DNA of 15,909 nucleotides from Clostridiales bacterium (GTDB lineage Bacteria; Bacillota; Clostridia; Oscillospirales; Acutalibacteraceae), in NCBI GenBank assembly GCA_012728445.1, contig JAAYFA010000168.1, forward strand, positions 1 to 15,909. Reading direction: 5' to 3'. The notes beneath the pieces were generated by a model. That model did no database searches. It saw nothing but the letters and a program-made list of their open reading frames with translations, and was not told where the DNA came from. Positions within the stretch are counted from its first letter, which is position 1. Each line of letters opens with the position of its first letter. The translations under genes and the position numbers were made by a program. This document shows positions 11,957 through 15,909 of the stretch, piece after piece.

Positions 11957-14902
11957 GTGAAACATCGCAGCTTTAAAAGGTTCATATCACTTTTAATAGC
12001 GTTATGCTTCGTTATAACATTGCAACCGTTAGGTGCTAATAAAGTTTTTGCGGTTGTAAATGAACTTAACTCTGCACTGAATGTGCAGGGTGGGATTCTT
12101 TCGTTTATAAACGACCCGAATAACCCTTGGGTTGTAGACGATACATCCTCGCCGGGCCGAGTGAGCGCTAAATCGAATATTGGCGGAATGAGCGATGTGG
12201 GAACGACTCTTACCCTGAATGCCGGAACGTTGCAGGCAAACAAAGTTCTTCATTTTGATTGGGATGTCAGCAGCGAAGCGGACAAAGACACACTTTATTT
12301 TATAGTCAATGGAACACCAAATAAGTGGATAAGCGGGCAGACCGGCTCCTGGTCAACAGTCAAATTCATTGTTCCGAGCACCGGTTCTTATACTTTTGAG
12401 TGGACTTATCAAAAAGAAAATGCCATCGACAGTGGCGCTGACAGCGCTTGGTTGGACAATGTAAAAATCATTGATTTTGTGCCGGTGGAGCGTGTCATTG
12501 TAACCCCACAGGTATCCTCGACAAACATTAGCTTTACCACTCAGTTTTATGCGTCTGTAGAGCCTGCCGACGCCACTGTTCAGGGAGTTACCTGGGGCAG
12601 CAGCGATCCCGCTATTGCAACGGTCAACAGCAACGGCGTTGTTACGGGCGTAGCGCAGGGGAGCACCTATATTGTGGCAACGCCCATAGACCTTTTGGGT
12701 GTTGCGGGGGAAAGCGTTGTCAATGTAAATGCGCCGATTCAGACCACCGGTGTTTCTCTGAATTACACAAGCGGGACTTTGCTCGTGGGAGATATGGGCA
12801 CACTTCTGGCAACCTTGTCGCCGGAATATGCTTCATATAGGAATATAAGTTGGGTTTCTGATGACATCGGAATTGCGACGGTGGCAGTTGAAGCCGGCAT
12901 TGTCAAAGTCAGAGGTAAATCAACGGGCAAAACGAAGATAAGAGCCTTGACTGAAACCGGGAATTTTACGGCAGCATGCACCATTACAGTCATTGCGGAA
13001 AGTGCGTTGCAGGATCAGACACATTTAACTTATACGCCGATAAGTCTTGATTCGACAACACCCGTGACGCTTGGTTGGCACATCTCTGAATATATGCAAT
13101 ACAGCCGCCCACCGCTTTTGCCGGCAACAACCGCCAAAGGTTTTAGCGTTTATTTGGAAGCGGGCAAGAAAGTCCGGTTTGAAACCGGCGGAACTGCTAT
13201 TGTGGATACCTACATCGATTTATATGATTCAAGTTATAATCGTCTTGCCTTCGATGACGATGAGGGCAGGGCCAGTTATAGCTTAATAAAGCAATTTGTA
13301 GTGCCTCAAACGGGAACCTATAAACTTGTTGTCAGCGGCTACAGCTATTCGTCCGCGGGCAGTTTTAATCTTTATGTTACAGAAATACCGCCCATACCGG
13401 TTACGGGTGTCGCTTTTGAACAGGGCACATTTACGGTACCTTTGAACTACACGCTGCCCTTGCCGGTTTCTGTTCTGCCACTTGATGCAGACAATCAAGG
13501 GCTCACCTTTACCTCAAGTAATCCCAATTCAATAACCGTCAATGCCGCCGGTGAAGTGACCGGTGTTTCGTCCGGCAGTTCACTGATAACGGCAACATCC
13601 GTGCAAGGCAGCTTCACTGCAACTTGTTTGGTGAGTGTCGGTTATACCGCGGTAGAGAGCGTCTCATTCAATACGGATGCCGTCATTGTCGGACTAAATA
13701 AAACCAAAACGTTACAATATGATATAGCACCCGCAGATGCCCAGCTCAGAGGCGTCAGCTTCGTTTCAAAAAACACAAGCGTTGCAACGGTCAATGCCAC
13801 CGGTGTGATAACGGCGGTCGGTCTTGGCAACGCCGTTATTGAGGTGACTACGGCAGACGGCGGATTTAAAGACACTTGTTCGGTCAAGGTGGTTACGGTG
13901 AACATTTCAACCAGCGCGAGCGTAACACTGGTTGCGGGCGACGTGTGGGGGGACGGTACCGGGTACCAGCTATTGCTAGACGCAGACGCTGATGCCTATG
14001 GTCGGCTGTTTCAAAAGAGTGGTGGGCTTAATCTTAGTGGCAATGTTCCGGATTCTATTTATAATCAGTTTGAAATAAAAATTCCATCAAACGCAAACGG
14101 GGTTTTGACGACTTCTAATATCATTGTCAATAACTCTGTAACTATATTAATTCCGGCAGGGGTTTATGATTACTGCATTACAAATCCGAAGCCGGGTGAC
14201 CGGGTATGGATAGCGGACACGAATGTGTCAAGCCCCGGCAGGGACAACAACTTTAATTTTGAGGCCGGTTATTCTTATACCTTTGTAATGACCAGCAACA
14301 ATAGTCCTGTCCCGTCATTTAGACGTGATGTAACCACACTAACAGCCGCTTTCACAGGCGCCGGGCTTTCAAAATATGCGGTGAATTACTCCGTTGCCGG
14401 TTCGGGCGGTGCACTGGTCGGCAAAACAAGTCTGCTTGTGGAGGAAGGGTATACCCTTACGGCTGCCGACATGCCGATTCCGACGCCGAATTACGGCTAC
14501 CATTTTACCGGTTGGAATGCGAACGCGGCCGGAACAACGGTTAACGCACCGATTTCGTTTACCTGCACCTTTGCAATCAATGAATATACCGTTACCTTTA
14601 AGGACTGGAATGGTGATGTCCTCAAGACGCAGGAGAATGTGGTACATGGTACCGCGGCTACCGCTCCGGTTTCGCCAAACTCAAAGCCCGATTTTTACTT
14701 TGTCGGATGGAGCCCGGGTTTTTCCGCTGTCACAAATAACATGACCGTTACAGCTCAATATGCAATCAATACTTATGCCGTCAATCTGCCAACCGGCCAA
14801 GGCTATGTAGCTTTGCCTGAGGGCTCCTCTGTATCACCTGCACCGCTCGGGGGCAACTTTTCTTTACGGTTGCTTTACAGCCTCAATACAGCAATTCGGT
14901 AA
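11957..14902 (+). CDS. Secreted multi-domain adhesin-like protein, N-terminal part (frameshifted gene)
   Basis: This is the first 981 residues, in the frame that ends at 14902. Residues 1-32 are a signal peptide (KHRSFKRFISLLIALCF, cleavage near VFA). Residues 34-173 form a jelly-roll-like 'W-V-x-D...G-x-x-S...DWDVSSE...W-x-D-N-V-K-I' domain. Two Ig-like Big_2 domains span about 176-259 and 262-345, a pre-peptidase C-terminal-type beta domain about 355-477, and two more Big_2 domains about 482-646. Residues about 648-795 match the gingipain adhesin region (VWGDGTGYQLLLDAD, VYDYCITNPKPGDRVWIA, FNFEAGYSYTF). InlB/Listeria-type repeats follow at about 808-935. No protease or glycosidase motif is seen; surface attachment or protein binding is the likely role. 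The frame is lost near 14863; the true protein would continue in the next frame to 15879 (about 1307 residues in total if one T were restored). GTG was chosen for its ribosome site. Confidence 0.88.
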   Translation: MKHRSFKRFISLLIALCFVITLQPLGANKVFAVVNELNSALNVQGGILSFINDPNNPWVVDDTSSPGRVSAKSNIGGMSDVGTTLTLNAGTLQANKVLHFDWDVSSEADKDTLYFIVNGTPNKWISGQTGSWSTVKFIVPSTGSYTFEWTYQKENAIDSGADSAWLDNVKIIDFVPVERVIVTPQVSSTNISFTTQFYASVEPADATVQGVTWGSSDPAIATVNSNGVVTGVAQGSTYIVATPIDLLGVAGESVVNVNAPIQTTGVSLNYTSGTLLVGDMGTLLATLSPEYASYRNISWVSDDIGIATVAVEAGIVKVRGKSTGKTKIRALTETGNFTAACTITVIAESALQDQTHLTYTPISLDSTTPVTLGWHISEYMQYSRPPLLPATTAKGFSVYLEAGKKVRFETGGTAIVDTYIDLYDSSYNRLAFDDDEGRASYSLIKQFVVPQTGTYKLVVSGYSYSSAGSFNLYVTEIPPIPVTGVAFEQGTFTVPLNYTLPLPVSVLPLDADNQGLTFTSSNPNSITVNAAGEVTGVSSGSSLITATSVQGSFTATCLVSVGYTAVESVSFNTDAVIVGLNKTKTLQYDIAPADAQLRGVSFVSKNTSVATVNATGVITAVGLGNAVIEVTTADGGFKDTCSVKVVTVNISTSASVTLVAGDVWGDGTGYQLLLDADADAYGRLFQKSGGLNLSGNVPDSIYNQFEIKIPSNANGVLTTSNIIVNNSVTILIPAGVYDYCITNPKPGDRVWIADTNVSSPGRDNNFNFEAGYSYTFVMTSNNSPVPSFRRDVTTLTAAFTGAGLSKYAVNYSVAGSGGALVGKTSLLVEEGYTLTAADMPIPTPNYGYHFTGWNANAAGTTVNAPISFTCTFAINEYTVTFKDWNGDVLKTQENVVHGTAATAPVSPNSKPDFYFVGWSPGFSAVTNNMTVTAQYAINTYAVNLPTGQGYVALPEGSSVSPAPLGGNFSLRLLYSLNTAIR
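13898..14341 (+). other. Gingipain-like adhesin module
   Basis: This segment carries a run of landmarks remembered from the haemagglutinin/adhesin region of Porphyromonas RgpA and Kgp (the DUF2436 type): DVWGDGTGYQLLLDAD, FEIKIPSNAN, NIIV, IPAGVYDYCITNPKPGDR, VWIAD, R-D-N-N-F-N-F-E-A-G-x-x-Y-T-F. The order and spacing agree. In gingipains the module sits after the protease and helps bind haem and host proteins; no protease is attached here. Recognised from memory, not from a search. Confidence 0.75.
14858..14866 (+). other. Single-base frameshift site
   Basis: The upstream frame reads G-N-F-S and then L-R-L-L and stops at 14902. From 14863 the next frame reads F-T-V-A-L-Q, which continues into NSVIVVKANGTPLTP and on to the dockerin. 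Restoring one T in the TCTTTA stretch would give G-N-F-S-F-T-V-A. It is not a classic X-XXY-YYZ slippery heptamer. Confidence 0.85.
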
Positions 14903-15879
14903 TTGTTGTTAAAGCCAACGGTACGCCGCTAACTCCGGTGCGCAATGTCTATGCCATTAACAATATTACGGGCGTAAATAATGTAACGGTTACAGGGGTT
15001 GTCCCGAACAGTGCGGTTTATACAGATCTGGATGTTGCGATTGCGCTGTCGCCTGCTTGGGCTGACTCTAATTACACAACGCCGACAATAACGGCTTTTA
15101 GGAATGCGGTTACTGCCGGTCAAAATATTGCGCGGAACCTCGATACTTTTTCTCAACCGATGATAAACGCAGCGGCAGCGGCCATTGTGTCAGCCTTTAA
15201 CGGGCTTGTGTTAAAGCCGGCGGTTTACACGGCGCTTGACACCGCTCTGGCTCTTACCCCCGTGTATAGCGATATTTATTACACTCCGACTTCAATCGAT
15301 GTGTTCGGAAGCGCCGTTTTGGCCGGACAAAACGTTTCACGCGCTTTGAACATCACCCAACAGTCAACGGTGGACAATGCTGCCGCTGCGATAAACAATG
15401 CGTTTGCCGGTCTTGTCTTAAGGCCTGCACAAATGCAGTTTATATTAAAGAGTGAGTCGGAGCTTGACATTAACCGCACCAACAATTCTGTCACCGGTAT
15501 TAGCTTGCGGACAAACACCGTTGCCGAAGCCCTTTCGGAATTTACGAACTTTGCCGTTATTACAATTACAGATATGAACGGAGTGTCACATTCAACAAAC
15601 GATTTGGTCGGCACCGGTTCGGTTATCAGTTTGCTGGACAAGGATGGTGCGGTAGTTGATCAAGTGACTGTTGTCATATATGGGGACACTGACGGTGACG
15701 GTCTTGCGGATGGTCGTGATGCAACAATAGCCGGCATGATAGCAAGCGGGATGTTGACTCTTCTTGATGTGGGTGAGTATGTTTACGCCGCAGCCGATGC
15801 AAACCGTGACGGACAGATAGATAATGAGGATGTTGCCTTGCTCGAGCAGGCAGGATTGTTCCTCGTTGATATTGGCTGA
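14863..15879 (+). CDS. C-terminal part of the frameshifted secreted protein, ending in a dockerin
   Basis: This continues the preceding gene in another frame. It runs from F-T-V-A through a beta segment (NSVIVVKANG... NNVTVTGV), two FIVAR-like repeats of 69 residues each (15016-15222 and 15223-15429; both share VYT-x-L-D, L-(S/T)-P, Y-T-T/P, A-V-x-A-G-Q-N, and an Ala-rich helix ending LVL-(K/R)-PA), a beta module (about 15430-15681) and a dockerin (15682-15876; DTDGDGLADGRD and DANRDGQIDNED). The GTG at 14938 lacks a ribosome site and falls mid-domain, so this is not an independent gene. Intact downstream coding suggests either a sequencing or assembly indel or a very recent mutation. The C-terminus closely parallels that of the neighbouring divergent gene, so both should bind the same type of cohesin. 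Confidence 0.85.
   Translation, partial: FTVALQPQYSNSVIVVKANGTPLTPVRNVYAINNITGVNNVTVTGVVPNSAVYTDLDVAIALSPAWADSNYTTPTITAFRNAVTAGQNIARNLDTFSQPMINAAAAAIVSAFNGLVLKPAVYTALDTALALTPVYSDIYYTPTSIDVFGSAVLAGQNVSRALNITQQSTVDNAAAAINNAFAGLVLRPAQMQFILKSESELDINRTNNSVTGISLRTNTVAEALSEFTNFAVITITDMNGVSHSTNDLVGTGSVISLLDKDGAVVDQVTVVIYGDTDGDGLADGRDATIAGMIASGMLTLLDVGEYVYAAADANRDGQIDNEDVALLEQAGLFLVDIG
15682..15876 (+). other. Dockerin domain of the rightward secreted protein
   Basis: Two calcium loops with acidic/Asn ligands at 1, 3, 5, 9 and 12 are each followed by a helix (ATIAGMIASGML and VALLEQAGLF). It shares GDGLADGRDA, GMLT-x-x-DVG, AADAN-x-DG and LLEQAGLF with the dockerin of the leftward gene, so the two are recent paralogues. 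Confidence 0.88.
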
Positions 15880-15909
15880 TCATAAGATTCACCCGACACC
15901 GACCACCAA

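Noticed and set aside
14858..14866. Programmed ribosomal frameshift
   Set aside because: The sequence lacks a canonical X-XXY-YYZ slippery heptamer and I see no strong downstream stem; an indel is simpler.
14938..15879. Independent 313-residue gene starting at GTG 14938
   Set aside because: No ribosome site, it starts mid-domain, and coding similarity extends upstream of the GTG to the frameshift point.
5416..15879. CRISPR array or mobile element
   Set aside because: The tandem repeats are protein-coding MORN and FIVAR-like units, not short direct repeats with unique spacers; no transposase, integrase or flanking inverted repeats were seen.

Overview
The window looks like a piece of a strictly anaerobic, low-to-moderate GC Firmicute (Clostridia-like) chromosome. 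The reasons are electron-transfer flavoproteins (ETF) of the clostridial type beside FAD-linked oxidases, strong GGAGG ribosome binding sites including some before GTG and TTG starts, and secreted multi-domain proteins ending in type I-like dockerins. Species cannot be read from the sequence.

Region 1 (1-5371, + strand) is the distal part of a tightly packed redox operon. It contains the C-terminal end of an FAD-linked oxidase, an ETF beta-alpha fusion on one polypeptide (overlapping ATGA), a second complete GlcD-like FAD oxidase, separate EtfB and EtfA genes (8-base overlap), a short reading frame that resembles the start of a GNAT acetyltransferase, and a strong bidirectional terminator. 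The likely theme is oxidation of a hydroxyacid-like substrate by the FAD oxidases with ETF as electron acceptor, as in clostridial lactate dehydrogenase/ETF complexes. The separate EtfB/EtfA pair keeps most family motifs, whereas the fused ETF has lost several flavin/nucleotide motifs.

Region 2 (5372-8361, - strand) holds a MORN-repeat protein and htpG (bacterial Hsp90). Each has its own upstream region, and a hairpin terminator separates them.

Region 3 (8362-15909) holds two divergently transcribed genes for large secreted proteins. Their C-termini share one architecture: FIVAR-like helical repeats, a short beta-rich module, then a dockerin with two complete calcium loops. The leftward gene (TTG start) is mostly FIVAR-like repeats. 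The rightward gene (GTG start) carries Ig-like (Big_2) domains, a pre-peptidase-type beta domain, a module strongly resembling the haemagglutinin/adhesin region of Porphyromonas gingipains, and InlB-type repeats. A single-base frameshift near 14861-14866 splits this gene, yet its downstream part remains open and well conserved to the dockerin. No catalytic domain or cohesin was recognised in the window. The 250-base intergenic region carries near-consensus promoters facing both ways.
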